Positions 17,454-27,121 of a stretch of DNA of 64,000 nucleotides are shown here, piece after piece. Below the pieces are notes generated by a model that worked only from the letters and a program-made list of their open reading frames with translations, had not been told where the DNA came from and did no database searches. Source of the DNA: Cryobacterium suzukii (GTDB taxonomy: Bacteria; Actinomycetota; Actinomycetes; Actinomycetales; Microbacteriaceae); contig NZ_SOHJ01000002.1 of the NCBI RefSeq assembly GCF_004403185.1, positions 364,038 to 428,037 on the forward strand. The letters are read 5' to 3'. Positions within the stretch are counted from its first letter, which is position 1. Every line of letters starts with the position of its first letter. The position numbers were made by a program, and so were the translations under genes.

Positions 17454-18497
17454 TCAGGCGCGGTCGCCGACGATCTCTTCGCGCACCCGGCGCAGGTCTT
17501 CCATGAGCGATCCGATCAGAATCCAGTGGTCCGGGTGCGGCGTCACGATCCGTAGCGGCGCGGTCAATGCGAGTACGTCGGGAGCGGCCGGCTCCGGTAA
17601 CGACGTCTGGTCACCGTCGGCGCGGGCGAGCAGGCCCAGGTCATGCGCAGCCCGGGCCAGTTCCCGGGAGAAAGCCTGAACGGTCGGTTCGAACTGCAGG
17701 GATGGGTCGTAGTGATCATGCAGTGCACGAGTCATGCCGATTGCGCGGGTCACGAGAGTCGGCAGTCGCTCGATCATGTCGTGGTCGGCGTCGAGTGCCA
17801 CTCGCAGCTTGGCCTTGCGAGGATTGAGCATGAGACTTTCCTCAGCCTGTGCGATGGCCTTCTCCGCCGACGCGAGCATGGGGCGCAGCAGCCGGGCCTT
17901 GATCATCAATTCCATCAGGTCGATCGGACTCTGTGGGGTGCGGAGCGCCTGCGCAATGCGGTCGAAGGTATCGGCCAGCTCGCGAGCCAACAGGCCGACG
18001 GCGTCGCGGGCGGGCGCAATCAGCACCGGGGGAACGATAAGGGCATTGATGACGAGGGCGATTCCCGCCCCGATGAACGTCTCGAAGATGCGATCGAGGG
18101 CGTAACCGGGAGTCGTGGCACCGAGTGCAAGCACGAGCATGGCGCTAATGGGAATCTGACTCGCCGAGGACGGGGACAGACGCAGCACCCACGCTACGAG
18201 GATGCTCACCACGATAGTGCCGAGCACGACCCAGCTGGACTGGCCGAGAAAGAAACCGATCGTCGAGGCGATGATGACACCGCCGATGACGCCCGCGGTG
18301 CGTTCGATCGCGCGCCCGAAGGTCTGGTTGACGCTCGGCTGCACCACGAGCAGGGCAGCGATCGCGGCAAAGATCGGCAGGTCGCTCGGCAGCAGCAGCT
18401 GGGAGACAGCCCAGGCCAGAGCCACGGCCACGGCCATCTTGACGACCTGCAGCAGCGGGAGCCGTTTGGAGATGCGCAGGGCCGAGGTTAGTTTCAC
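17454..18497 (-). CDS. FUSC-type (aromatic acid exporter-like) membrane protein, paralogue 2
   Basis: 347 residues. About six hydrophobic segments in the first 155 residues (KMAVAVALAWAVSQLLLPSD; FAAIAALLVVQPSVNQTFGR) are followed by a cytosolic helical domain (about 160-347). The QTFGRAIERTAGVIGGVIIA motif is typical of FUSC/ArAE proteins. Together with 12847-13887 it brackets the LysR/ABC cassette, but the two differ in domain layout and are unlikely to be a recent duplication. The substrate is unknown. Confidence 0.8.
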   Translation of the reverse strand: MKLTSALRISKRLPLLQVVKMAVAVALAWAVSQLLLPSDLPIFAAIAALLVVQPSVNQTFGRAIERTAGVIGGVIIASTIGFFLGQSSWVVLGTIVVSILVAWVLRLSPSSASQIPISAMLVLALGATTPGYALDRIFETFIGAGIALVINALIVPPVLIAPARDAVGLLARELADTFDRIAQALRTPQSPIDLMELMIKARLLRPMLASAEKAIAQAEESLMLNPRKAKLRVALDADHDMIERLPTLVTRAIGMTRALHDHYDPSLQFEPTVQAFSRELARAAHDLGLLARADGDQTSLPEPAAPDVLALTAPLRIVTPHPDHWILIGSLMEDLRRVREEIVGDRA

Positions 18498-18525
18498 TGG
18501 TCAAGGGTAACCCGGGGCGGGTAAG

Positions 18526-19665
18526 TCAAGCGGATGCCGGTGCGTCCGCTTTCACCGTCTGCCGAATTGGCACGCCGAGAAACCGGGCGTAGCCCTGCAC
18601 GGCCAGGCCGAAGCTCCGCTGCGTTTTCGCGGCCCGAGTCCGGGCCGCGGCCGTGGCCGCGTCCTCGAACAGTGCGGCCTCGGTGGTCAGGCCGGACGCC
18701 ACGATCTTCTTGCGCCACGTTCCGACGACGCGACCATTCGTGACCACGAGCGGCAGGAAGATGCCGTTGAGTCCGGGCACGACTCGAACCAGCTCGTCAG
18801 TGGAGATCACATGGCTGCGATCCCGATACCCGAGCAGATACTCGTCGAACCCGGGCAGCGCGAGCACCGGCGTGTGCTGCGGTGCCGCATCCGCTGTTTC
18901 GGCCGCCATGAAATACGCCGCACCGTCGACCTGTACCTCGGTCAGACGGTTCCGCGCCACGGCCAGCCCTGTTTTCGAGTCGGCCACGGTGAGTTGCGAC
19001 CACCAGGCAAAATCAACTAAAGTCGCCGGCCCGTGGCCGAGAAAATACCGGTAAACGAGCTCACCGAGCGCCTCGTCGTGCTCGAGCCGTCGCGGGTTCG
19101 GCACCCACTCATCGAGCAGCACCAATCCCTGCTGGGTGCCCACCTGCCGGCCCCAGCACAGGGTGCCGGTGAGGGCGAGGTGCGCGATCGTGTGGTAGCC
19201 ACGCTGGCCCTCAGTCGACAGGCCGGCCGCCCGCAGCATTTCCATGAACTCGGCCCTGCTCAACTGTTTATGGCCGGTCAGGGCGTTGATCGCGGCTTCA
19301 CGGGCCCGCTCCAGCACGACCGTGTCGAGGCCCGACCGCTCATTGATCGTGCGGGTTTTCGCGAGCAGCCGCGGAGTCGTTAGACCCTGCATCCAGCCCA
19401 GTTCGCGAGCCGGAACAAAATGCAGCGTGCCCCGCATCGGCCAGGACCGCACGATCTCGCCGGCCGAAATGACGGCCTGCACATCATCGAGAGTCGTGCC
19501 GGGGGAGCGCACCCCGAGGGCCCACTGCCCGGCGGGGTAGTCCTGAGCCTGTACCGCGAGCATCCGCTCGGCGACGGCGACTGCGCCGGGTAGCGTAACC
19601 CCGGCCAGTCCTTGGGCCTGTAGGCGCAGGCGCACGACGTCGGCGCGGGAGGCGGCAGCTGGCAT
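18526..19665 (-). CDS. Winged-helix DNA-binding domain protein (HTH_42 / DUF1006 type)
   Basis: 379 residues from the ATG at 19665 (MPAAASRADVVRLRLQAQGL). Family marks are MLAVQAQDYPAGQWALGVRS, SWPMRGTLHFVPA and the AHLALTGTLCWGRQVG segment, with FDEYLLGYRDR toward the C-terminus. HTH_42 proteins are stacked winged helices; relatives (YcaQ, AlkX) act as DNA glycosylases for interstrand crosslinks or alkylated bases, and the LPGFDEYLLGYRDR stretch corresponds to their conserved C-terminal motif. A DNA repair role is plausible but unproven. An in-frame Met 16 codons upstream exists but gives a non-conserved extension. Confidence 0.78.
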   Translation of the reverse strand: MPAAASRADVVRLRLQAQGLAGVTLPGAVAVAERMLAVQAQDYPAGQWALGVRSPGTTLDDVQAVISAGEIVRSWPMRGTLHFVPARELGWMQGLTTPRLLAKTRTINERSGLDTVVLERAREAAINALTGHKQLSRAEFMEMLRAAGLSTEGQRGYHTIAHLALTGTLCWGRQVGTQQGLVLLDEWVPNPRRLEHDEALGELVYRYFLGHGPATLVDFAWWSQLTVADSKTGLAVARNRLTEVQVDGAAYFMAAETADAAPQHTPVLALPGFDEYLLGYRDRSHVISTDELVRVVPGLNGIFLPLVVTNGRVVGTWRKKIVASGLTTEAALFEDAATAAARTRAAKTQRSFGLAVQGYARFLGVPIRQTVKADAPASA

Positions 19666-19716
19666 GACACCAGTATGCCGACTCCCGCGCCGGGTGTAGT
19701 TATCCCCACCCATCGA

Positions 19717-21372
19717 CTATTTCGCGCGCCGCCCTGGCGTGGAACGCACCACGCGGATCACGCGGGCACTACCGTCCGAGGTCTGGGTTCCGAAGGCATC
19801 GAAGTCCACGGTCGACTCATCCTCGCGGAAGCCGTCGGTATCGTCCGTGCCGCCGCCTGCCGGGGGACCGACGGTAGGTCCGCCGCGGCCGAACCGACGA
19901 AGCAGCGCCTTGACGATCGGCGGACCGGCCAGGAACACCACGATCACCGTGTAAATGACGACCGCGAGCGGTTCGCTCAGTAGCGCTGCTGGATCGCCAG
20001 CACTGATCTGCAGCGCGCGGCGCAGCTGACGTTCCATCTCCGGGCCGAGGATGGCCCCGACGATGATCGGCAGCACCGGAAACCCGAAGCGCCTGGCCAT
20101 GTAGCCGAGGGCACCAAGCAGGAGCAGAATACCGATGTTGAAGGTCTGCATACCGGCCGAGTAGGCGCCGAGCGTGGCGAAGAACAGAATACCGGCGTAG
20201 AGGTAGGGCCGCGGAATGCGCAGCAGTTTAGCCCAGAGCGGGGCGAGCGGCAGATTGAGCGCGAGCAGCAGGGTATTACCGATAAATAGGCTCGCGATTA
20301 GCGTCCAGACCAGAACCGGTTCGTTCTGAAACAACATCGGACCCGGAGGGATGTTGTACTGGTTAAATGCGGCGATCATCACGGCGGCGGTAGCCGTGGT
20401 GGGCAGACCGAGGGTCAGAAGCGGAACCAGCGTTCCGGCGGCGGAAGCGTTGTTGGCTGCTTCCGGTCCGGCTACGCCCTCGATGGCACCGTGCCCGAAC
20501 TGCTCAGGATGCTTCGACAGCTTCTTTTCTGTCACGTACGACAGAAATGTGGGAATCTCGGCGCCGCCGGCCGGGATGGCCCCAAACGGAAAACCAATGA
20601 CCGTGCCACGTAGCCACGGCTTCCACGAGCGCTTCCAGTCGTCCTTGCCCATCCACGGCACACCGACCGGGATCGTCGGTGGTGTTCCGTGACGCAGGTG
20701 GGCGGCGATCCACAGCGCCTCACCGACCGCGAACAGGGCCACGGCGATGACGACGACGTCGATGCCACCGGAAAGAAGCGGTTGGCCGAAGGTCAGCCGT
20801 GCCTGCCCGGTCGTGCCGTCGAGCCCCACGAGCCCGATGGTCAGCCCGATGAACAGCGAGGCGAGACCGCGAATACGGCTCGAGCCAAGCACTGCGCTCA
20901 CGGCGACGAAAGCGAAGACCATCATCGCGAAGTACGAGGGAGCCCCGAGGCCGATCGCGATCGCCACGATGAAGGGGGCGACGAAGACGAGGGCGCCGGT
21001 GGCGAGGGTGCCGGCTACGAACGAGCCGATCGCGGCGGTCGCGAGCGCCTGGGCACCGCGGCCGGCCTTGGCCATCTTGTTGCCCTCGAGTGCCGTGACG
21101 ACCGAGGAGGATTCGCCAGGGGTATTGAGCAGAATCGAGGTCGTCGAGCCGCCATACATGCCGCCGTAGTAGATACCGGCGAACATGATCAGCGACCCCG
21201 TCACGTCCAGCGCATACGTGAGGGGCAGCAGCAGGGCCACGGTCATGGCCGGGCCGATGCCGGGCAGCACTCCGACGGCGGTGCCGAGCAGCACACCGAT
21301 GAGGGCGAACAGCAGGTTTTGCAGGGTCAGCGCGTTGCTGAACCCCTCCATCAGGAGGGCGAGGTTGTCCAT
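19717..21372 (-). CDS. tctA: Tripartite tricarboxylate transporter, large permease TctA
   Basis: 551 residues, about twelve membrane segments. TctA marks include [20 protein letters not shown] near residue 30, [18 protein letters not shown] near residue 70, and [16 protein letters not shown] in the centre. A Gly/Asp-rich hydrophilic tail follows residue 500. It forms the main channel of a TTT importer, driven by an ion gradient and fed by the periplasmic-type protein TctC. The start overlaps the tctB stop by one base (TGATG). It is the last gene of the tctCBA operon. Confidence 0.93.
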   Translation of the reverse strand: MDNLALLMEGFSNALTLQNLLFALIGVLLGTAVGVLPGIGPAMTVALLLPLTYALDVTGSLIMFAGIYYGGMYGGSTTSILLNTPGESSSVVTALEGNKMAKAGRGAQALATAAIGSFVAGTLATGALVFVAPFIVAIAIGLGAPSYFAMMVFAFVAVSAVLGSSRIRGLASLFIGLTIGLVGLDGTTGQARLTFGQPLLSGGIDVVVIAVALFAVGEALWIAAHLRHGTPPTIPVGVPWMGKDDWKRSWKPWLRGTVIGFPFGAIPAGGAEIPTFLSYVTEKKLSKHPEQFGHGAIEGVAGPEAANNASAAGTLVPLLTLGLPTTATAAVMIAAFNQYNIPPGPMLFQNEPVLVWTLIASLFIGNTLLLALNLPLAPLWAKLLRIPRPYLYAGILFFATLGAYSAGMQTFNIGILLLLGALGYMARRFGFPVLPIIVGAILGPEMERQLRRALQISAGDPAALLSEPLAVVIYTVIVVFLAGPPIVKALLRRFGRGGPTVGPPAGGGTDDTDGFREDESTVDFDAFGTQTSDGSARVIRVVRSTPGRRAK

Positions 21373-21899
21373 CAGAGAATTCCCGTCAATAGGCCGGCCG
21401 GCAGGTTAATGCCGAGGCCCAGTACGAAGCCGTAAAATGTTCCGACGGCCAGAAGAATGCCGATCACGAGCGCCCAGACAAAGCGCCTCGAGCCGAGCAG
21501 CAGGGCGGAGCCGTAGAACAGCAGCGCACTGCCAATCACGAATCCGAGAAAGTCCATCGTGAGGGCGAAGACGAGAATCAGGCCACCGAGGCCGAAGACG
21601 GTCGGCCAGTGGGCCTTTTGAGTGAGGTCGATGTCCTCGCCGTCTTCGGCCTCGGCGTGGCCGCCCCGCAGCACAGAGATCGTCAGGGCGATCGCACACA
21701 GACCCAGGCCGATCGCGATGATCGTGGGAACGACCCGCGGTCCCATCACGCCGACATTGATGGCGGTGTGACGGATGTTCGCGGTATCGACCGCGATCAC
21801 GATCGCGATCACCGCGAGCAGGGCGGCGACGCCGAGCTCGGAGCGACCCTGGAGTCGAGCGCGCAGCCCGGGGGCTACTGCTGTGCTGGGGGCGGTCAT
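21372..21899 (-). CDS. tctB: Tripartite tricarboxylate transporter, small permease TctB
   Basis: 175 residues from the ATG at 21899, two bases after the tctC stop. Four hydrophobic segments (about 20-40, 50-70, 95-115 and 130-165) match Tct[19 protein letters not shown] is the conserved first hairpin. It pairs with TctA in the membrane. The longer upstream reading would overlap tctC and is rejected. Confidence 0.88.
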   Translation of the reverse strand: MTAPSTAVAPGLRARLQGRSELGVAALLAVIAIVIAVDTANIRHTAINVGVMGPRVVPTIIAIGLGLCAIALTISVLRGGHAEAEDGEDIDLTQKAHWPTVFGLGGLILVFALTMDFLGFVIGSALLFYGSALLLGSRRFVWALVIGILLAVGTFYGFVLGLGINLPAGLLTGIL

Positions 21900-21901
21900 G
21901 G

Positions 21902-22921
21902 TTAGACCAGGCCCAGAGTTTTCAGCACGTCGGCGACGCGGGTGTCCTGCTCGGTGAGGAAGGTGCTGAAGTCGTCGCCGGTGATGAAGGCATCGGTCCA
22001 GCTGTTGTCTGTCAGAACCTGCTGCCACTCGTCACTGTCGTGCATTGCTGTGACGGCGTCGACGAGGCGGGCAATTTCGGCATCCGTCAGACCCGGAGCG
22101 GCCAGGAGACCGCGCCAGTTGGTGAAGACCAGATCGATGCCTTCTTCGGTCAGGGTGGGCGCGTCGACGACGGGTACCCGCTCCTCGCTCGTAACGGCCA
22201 GCACGCGCAGGTCGCCCGACTTCACCTGTTCGAGGAATTCACCGTAGCCGGAGGCTCCGAAAGCCAGCTTGCCGCCGAGAAGGGCCGGTAGCAATTCGCC
22301 GCCGCCGTCATAGGGGATGTAGTTAACCGTCGTGGGGTCGATGCCGACGGCATCGGCGAGCTGCATCGGCAGCAGGTGGTCAGGGCCTCCCGGGGATGAG
22401 CCGCCGCCGACGGCGAAGTTGGCCGGGTCGGCCTTCCACGCGGTGACGAGATCGTCAATGGTCTCGTAGGGAGAATCGGCAGCGACGAAGATGGCGCCGG
22501 CTTCTTCGATGAGCCCGGCGATCGGGGTCGCGTCGGCAACCTTGGCATCGCCCTCGTTGGTGTACGCGGCACCGACGACGCCGAGCCCCATCATGAGCAT
22601 GAAGTTGGCGTTGCCGGTCTCGGTGAGGGTGCGGGCGAGGCCGACGGTTCCGCCGGCGCCGGCCAGGTTGGTGACCTCGGTGCCGGAGGCCACCCCGAGG
22701 TCGTCCATTACCTTGACCGCGGCGCGACCGGTGACGTCGTAGCCACTGCCGGGAGCGTTGGGAATCATCACCTGCAGGTTTTCGATCGGGCCCTCGTCGG
22801 TGGCCTCGGTGGTCGTGGCGCTCGTGACTCCGCAAGCGCTGAGGGCGAGCGCGACGGCACCGGCGAGAAAGACGGTGCCCGCCGTGCGGCGCGTGCGCGT
22901 GGTGCGTGCTGTGATTGGCAT
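21902..22921 (-). CDS. tctC: Tripartite tricarboxylate transporter, substrate-binding lipoprotein TctC
   Basis: 339 residues from the ATG at 22921 (RBS AGAGGA). A lipoprotein signal ends in LSAC, with lipidated Cys30. The mature part is a Bug/TctC two-lobed binding protein: MIPNAPGSGYDVTGRA, LAGAGGTVGLA, GGGSSPGGPDHLL and the YDGGGELLPALLGG segment. It captures a carboxylate, such as citrate or a related acid, outside the membrane. It is the first gene of tctCBA, divergent from the sensor kinase gene at 23090. Confidence 0.92.
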   Translation of the reverse strand: MPITARTTRTRRTAGTVFLAGAVALALSACGVTSATTTEATDEGPIENLQVMIPNAPGSGYDVTGRAAVKVMDDLGVASGTEVTNLAGAGGTVGLARTLTETGNANFMLMMGLGVVGAAYTNEGDAKVADATPIAGLIEEAGAIFVAADSPYETIDDLVTAWKADPANFAVGGGSSPGGPDHLLPMQLADAVGIDPTTVNYIPYDGGGELLPALLGGKLAFGASGYGEFLEQVKSGDLRVLAVTSEERVPVVDAPTLTEEGIDLVFTNWRGLLAAPGLTDAEIARLVDAVTAMHDSDEWQQVLTDNSWTDAFITGDDFSTFLTEQDTRVADVLKTLGLV

Positions 22922-22959
22922 GCTCAAATCCTCTTCGATTTCTGGCGAGCCTCTTTGCT

Positions 22960-23022
22960 GGCCGAGTTCAGCCTGCGTGCTGGGTCGGCCGGGCACAACT
23001 TGTGACTCTAGTGAACGTTGTG
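22960..23022. promoter_or_regulatory. Divergent tctC / sensor-kinase control region with two inverted repeats
   Basis: Between the divergent starts lie GGCCGA...TCGGCC (22960-22965, 22985-22990) and CACAAC...GTTGTG (22994-22999, 23017-23022). Both have 6-base perfect arms with spacers of 17-19 bases. They are candidate binding sites for the response regulator encoded at 24789. No consensus for this regulator family is visible to compare with. Confidence 0.35.
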
Positions 23023-23089
23023 TAGCTTGCGGTTGCTCGGTGTGGTTCGAGAAATTTCGGTTTGGCTCCACGATGGGGGAGTATTTCTT

Positions 23090-24796
23090 ATGGCCAGAGC
23101 CGACCGGAGGAACCCGATGCGAAAACGTGAGGCGCAGTCATCGCTGCCGGGGGCGCGCCCGCGCGGGTCGGGCATCCGTTCGAGCCGCCTGAGCCTGACC
23201 CGTCAATTGTTGCTCTTCCAGTTGAGCCTGATCGCCCTCGTTCTCGTGGCCATCACGGCTATTTCGATTGATCAGACCCGCAGCGGCTTTGAAAGCGGCG
23301 CCCAGCGACGCATGCTGACGGTCGCCGAATACACCGCTGCCAACCCGCTCGTGCGCAGCCTGCTCGACGCTGGGGCGGTGCCCCAGCAATACTCCGTTCC
23401 GATTGAGGCGCTCCGCACCACAACTGGAGTCGACCAGCTGATCGTGACGGATGCGGCCGGCCGAATCATCGCATCACCGGCCGATCCGCGGCTGCTCACG
23501 ACCGACCTGGCCATCGATCCCACGCCGGACGAGTCTGATGCTGCGTGGGCCGGCGCTGCCCCGATCGGCGCCAACGACTATGTTGTCGCGCAGGTGCCGG
23601 TGCTGTCCAACTCTGGTGAGGTCGTGGGCTCGGTGGTCGCCGCCCGACAGTTTCCGACCGTGACCGAACTGCTCGCGTCCGCGGCGCCGAACCTGCTCAC
23701 GTATCTCGGGGTGGCCGGGGTGCTCGGCGTCGCGGGATCGCTGCTGCTGGCGGCTCGGGTGAAACGGCAGACCCTGGGCCTCGAGCCGGAACAGATCGGT
23801 CGGCTGGTCGAGCATCGGGAGGCGATGATCCACGGCATCCGGGAGGGGGTGATCTCCGTCGACAGCGACGGACTCATCACGCTCGCCAATGACAGCGCGC
23901 GAACCCTGCTCGGTTTGCCCGCTGACGCGGAAGGCCGGGCGATCGACGCGGTAGGCCTCGATGGCGAGGCGGTGCGGGCGCTGCGCCAACAGGAGGTCGG
24001 CGACATTGATACAGTGTTCGTGAACAGGGGAGTGCTGCTCGTGCTCAACCAGACACTCATTCACCCACCCCGGTCGCGCCCCGAGGTCGTCACCACCCTG
24101 CGCGACCGCACCGAACTGGTCACTCTGCAGCACGATCTCGGCAGCAGCCGCCAGACTACCGATACGTTGCGCGCCCAAACCCACGAGTTCGCGAACCGGC
24201 TGCACACCATTTCAATGCTCATGCAGCTTGGCGATACCGCAGCGGCGGTCGAATACGTCGACGCCGTCACGCGCGACCGCACTGACCTCGACAACTCAGT
24301 TCTTACCCGCCTACAGGAGCCGGCGGTGGCCGCGCTCGTGATCGCCAAGACGTCGCTCGCTCGTGAACGCGGTGCCACGCTCGAACTCTCGGCTGAATCG
24401 ACCCTGGCTCGGGTCGACGCTGACCTCTCCACCGATCTCGTCACCGTGATCGGGAACCTGGTCGACAACGCCCTCGACGCCGTCACCGGTGCCCCCGAAC
24501 GCGGTGTGCGGCTCGACGTACAACCCATTCCCGGTGCTGTGCGGGTGACGGTGAGTGATTCCGGGCCTGGCATCGATATTGCGCTCATCGACCGGGTGTT
24601 CGAGGTTGGTGTGACGAGCAAATCGACGCTCGGCGATACCGACGTTCACGGCTACGGACTCGCCATTGTGCGCCTCGTGGCGACGCGTCGCGGGGGATCG
24701 GTGGGCTACCGGGCCGAGAACGGTGCCGTATTTGAGGCCGTGCTCCCGATCGACGCGGCCCGGTCAGTCGACGAGAAGGAGCAAACCCGTGTGTGA
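23090..24796 (+). CDS. Sensor histidine kinase, CitA/DcuS type
   Basis: 568 residues from the ATG at 23090, after a GGGGGAG site. N-terminal membrane helix (about 38-60), an extracellular sensor domain of the single-Cache/PDC type (about 62-205; LRTTTGVDQLIVTDAAGRII), a second helix (about 210-232), a PAS domain (about 250-330; GIREGVISVDSDGLITLAND) and a kinase core. The phospho-acceptor is His365 in AQTHEFANRLH, the H-box of citrate/C4-dicarboxylate sensors. N-box NLVDNALDA and G-box HGYGLAIVR are present. It probably senses the carboxylate imported by TctABC. Confidence 0.9.
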   Translation: MARADRRNPMRKREAQSSLPGARPRGSGIRSSRLSLTRQLLLFQLSLIALVLVAITAISIDQTRSGFESGAQRRMLTVAEYTAANPLVRSLLDAGAVPQQYSVPIEALRTTTGVDQLIVTDAAGRIIASPADPRLLTTDLAIDPTPDESDAAWAGAAPIGANDYVVAQVPVLSNSGEVVGSVVAARQFPTVTELLASAAPNLLTYLGVAGVLGVAGSLLLAARVKRQTLGLEPEQIGRLVEHREAMIHGIREGVISVDSDGLITLANDSARTLLGLPADAEGRAIDAVGLDGEAVRALRQQEVGDIDTVFVNRGVLLVLNQTLIHPPRSRPEVVTTLRDRTELVTLQHDLGSSRQTTDTLRAQTHEFANRLHTISMLMQLGDTAAAVEYVDAVTRDRTDLDNSVLTRLQEPAVAALVIAKTSLARERGATLELSAESTLARVDADLSTDLVTVIGNLVDNALDAVTGAPERGVRLDVQPIPGAVRVTVSDSGPGIDIALIDRVFEVGVTSKSTLGDTDVHGYGLAIVRLVATRRGGSVGYRAENGAVFEAVLPIDAARSVDEKEQTRV

Positions 24797-25475
24797 CGTA
24801 CTCGTCGTCGACGACGATTTCATGGTGGCGCGCGCCCACGAACGCATTGTGGATCAGCAAGATGGTTTCACCGTGGTCGGCGTCGCGGCGTCCGGTTTCG
24901 ACGCGCTCGCCCAAATTGCCGACAAGGCCCCGCACCTCGTCCTCCTCGACATGTACCTGCCCGATATGACCGGCCTCGACGTGATCCGTCGCGCGCGAGA
25001 GGCGGGGTGGGCTGTGGACTTTCTCGTGCTCAGTGCCGCCCGCGAGGCAGACATGGTCACCGCGGCGCTGCAGGGCGGCATCGTGAGCTACCTGCTCAAA
25101 CCGTTCAAGATCACCGAGTTGCAGTCCCGGCTGGCGGGGTACGCCGAAAGACGACGACTGCTGGACCGTACCGGCGACCTCAGCCAGAGCGACCTTGACC
25201 GGATGATCGGACGCGCATCCACTGTGACACCCACGGAGGCAATCTCCACACTGCCGAAAGGCCTTAGCAAGGAGACGGCGGCGCTGGCCGCCTCGGCCCT
25301 GGCCGGCAGCGAACCCGACCTGGCCGCGTCGGAGTGCGCCGAACTGCTCGGTCTGTCCCGGGTGGTGGCACGCAAATATCTGGAATACTTCGTAGCTACG
25401 GGGCAGGCAGCTGTCAGCCTGCGCTACGGCCAGACCGGCCGCCCGCAACGGCGTTACGCCTGGCTGGCCGGCTAA
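24789..25475 (+). CDS. Response regulator, CitB/DcuR type
   Basis: 228 residues from GTG 24789, overlapping the kinase stop by eight bases and preceded by AAGGAG. The receiver domain (1-120) has Asp9 and Asp10, phospho-acceptor Asp54 in LLDMYLPD, and Lys104 in LLKPFK. The linker leads to a C-terminal HTH (about 175-225; AASECAELLGLSRVVARKYLEYF) of the CitB class. With the kinase it forms a two-component system divergent from tctCBA and is the likely activator of that operon. Confidence 0.9.
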   Translation: MCDVLVVDDDFMVARAHERIVDQQDGFTVVGVAASGFDALAQIADKAPHLVLLDMYLPDMTGLDVIRRAREAGWAVDFLVLSAAREADMVTAALQGGIVSYLLKPFKITELQSRLAGYAERRRLLDRTGDLSQSDLDRMIGRASTVTPTEAISTLPKGLSKETAALAASALAGSEPDLAASECAELLGLSRVVARKYLEYFVATGQAAVSLRYGQTGRPQRRYAWLAG

Positions 25476-25486
25476 CTTCCAGCTTG

Positions 25487-26623
25487 TCAGCCCAGGTCGT
25501 CGTCGGTGCGAGCGCCGAACACGATCTCGTCCCAGCTCGGCATAGACGCCCGACCGCGTTTGGGCGCAGTACGACCGTGGTTCGTGCGTTCCTGGGCGCG
25601 GGCAGCCTGATTGGCCCAGGCATTACCGGTCGGTTCGGGGGTGGTGGCTGGCGCAGCACTGGATTCATCGGTGGCCGTGGCGTCGGTCGGCGTCGCCGAA
25701 CGGGGCCGCAGCGACTGGGTGGGAGCCGGCACCGAAGCGGAGGCCATCGGCTTGGCTGCAGACGCATCCCCGCTCGACGCCGCCTCGCGTTCGCCGCGTC
25801 GTCGACGCAAGGATTCCAGGAGGTCAGCGGTTTCGCTCATGTTCGAGGCCGGTTCTGCAGCACGCTTGATGGCCGCTTTCGACACCGCATCGTCCCGGCT
25901 CAGCGAGCGCGAGTGCGGCACGGCTTCGAGGTTGGGGCTGGTGTCGTTCAGAATCTCGTCGGCGAGGGATTCCTTGAAGTTGAAGGCGTTACTGTCGAAA
26001 CGCGACACGTCGGCGGCGCTCGTCTCGGAGCCGACGGCACGTAGGCGCGGGATCAACGAACCCTTGAGCTCTCCCTGCTGCGACAGCGCGACGGCTTCGC
26101 TGCCGACCGGCGACAGGGAATTCTTTTTTGGTTCGAAACCCCACCGGGCGTCATGGTCGATCTCGTCGGCGGTGAACGACAGCTTGACAATCCAGCCGCC
26201 GCCGGGCTCTTTCCAGCTTGCCCAGCGCTCACCGGTCGCGCCGAGTGAGGCGAGCCGTTCGCGAATGACGCTGCCGAAGTTGACGTTCTCGTCGATCGGA
26301 TCCGGGTCTATGGCGGTGTGCACCGGAACACTCAACGCCGAGGAGACGATGTATTCCCGCTCGGCCACGACCGGGCCCTCGAAACGGCGCACGTACTCGA
26401 GCGATGCCCCGGTGACCGCCGCGACGTCCTCGGCGGACATGCCGGAGCGGATGTGCGCCTGCACTTCCCGCGGCGATAGCTTAGGCGCGTTGGCGCGTTC
26501 CGTCTGGGTTTGGCGAAGCCGGGACTGAAGAACCTCGTCGATGGCGATGCGATATCGGTCGCCATCTTCGGACGCTGCGAGCAGCGCACCGTTCTCAACC
26601 CCAATAACCTTCAATTCCTGCAT
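25487..26623 (-). CDS. sepH: Cell-division protein SepH (DUF3071)
   Basis: 378 residues starting MQELKVIGVENGAL at 26623. The conserved N-terminal DUF3071 domain contains a helix-turn-helix (LSPREVQAHIRSGMSAEDVA, about 56-75) and continues to about residue 200. It is followed by a long low-complexity Ala/Ser/Pro/Thr-rich tail ending in a conserved-looking MPSWDEIVFGARTDD motif. SepH binds FtsZ and promotes filament assembly in actinobacteria. The longer reading to 26845 adds a basic, non-conserved leader. It is convergent with the two-component genes, 11 bases apart. Confidence 0.9.
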   Translation of the reverse strand: MQELKVIGVENGALLAASEDGDRYRIAIDEVLQSRLRQTQTERANAPKLSPREVQAHIRSGMSAEDVAAVTGASLEYVRRFEGPVVAEREYIVSSALSVPVHTAIDPDPIDENVNFGSVIRERLASLGATGERWASWKEPGGGWIVKLSFTADEIDHDARWGFEPKKNSLSPVGSEAVALSQQGELKGSLIPRLRAVGSETSAADVSRFDSNAFNFKESLADEILNDTSPNLEAVPHSRSLSRDDAVSKAAIKRAAEPASNMSETADLLESLRRRRGEREAASSGDASAAKPMASASVPAPTQSLRPRSATPTDATATDESSAAPATTPEPTGNAWANQAARAQERTNHGRTAPKRGRASMPSWDEIVFGARTDDDLG

Positions 26624-26823
26624 GAAGACAAGCCCTCTCGCGATTACCGTTGGCTGCAAGACTGCCACGGGTTGGTGCCCTTTTGCGGGAATACGCCGGG
26701 CGTGCCGCAAGTTGTTTCTTCGTGTCCGAATAAAAAGGTTGGCGGACGGTTTGCTATTCCGTCTGGATTGTTGGAAACTGTGGCCGCCGATTTCGTTTTT
26801 CGGCGTAACTGAAATGGATGGGC

Positions 26824-27117
26824 ATGGCAACCGATTACGACGCACCCCGAAAGACTGAAGACGACTCCGAGTCGATCGAGGCTCTCAAGGAACGTGTGCC
26901 AGACAAGATGTCCGGCAGCGTTGATGTCGACGACTCCGACAACCCCGGTGGGTTCGACCTTCCGGGCGCCGACCTGTCCGACCTGGATCTCGATGTCGTC
27001 GTCCTGCCCGCGCAGGCCGACGAGTTCACCTGCGTGAATTGCTTCCTCGTGAAGCACCGCTCGCAGATGGGCCACGAAACCAAGCTCGGCACCGTCTGCC
27101 TGGAGTGCGACTCCTAA
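26824..27117 (+). CDS. DUF4193 family protein (zinc-ribbon-like)
   Basis: 97 residues (MATDYDAPRKTEDDSES), an acidic N-terminal half and a Cys-rich end: FTCVNCFLVKHRSQ and VCLECDS, a CxxC...CxxC pair likely to bind zinc. DUF4193 is near-universal in actinobacteria and sits beside dut and DUF3093 in many genomes. Its function is unknown. A Met two codons upstream (26818) is an equal alternative. It is divergent from sepH, so the 200 bases between must carry both promoters. Confidence 0.9.
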   Translation: MATDYDAPRKTEDDSESIEALKERVPDKMSGSVDVDDSDNPGGFDLPGADLSDLDLDVVVLPAQADEFTCVNCFLVKHRSQMGHETKLGTVCLECDS

Positions 27118-27121
27118 ACCT

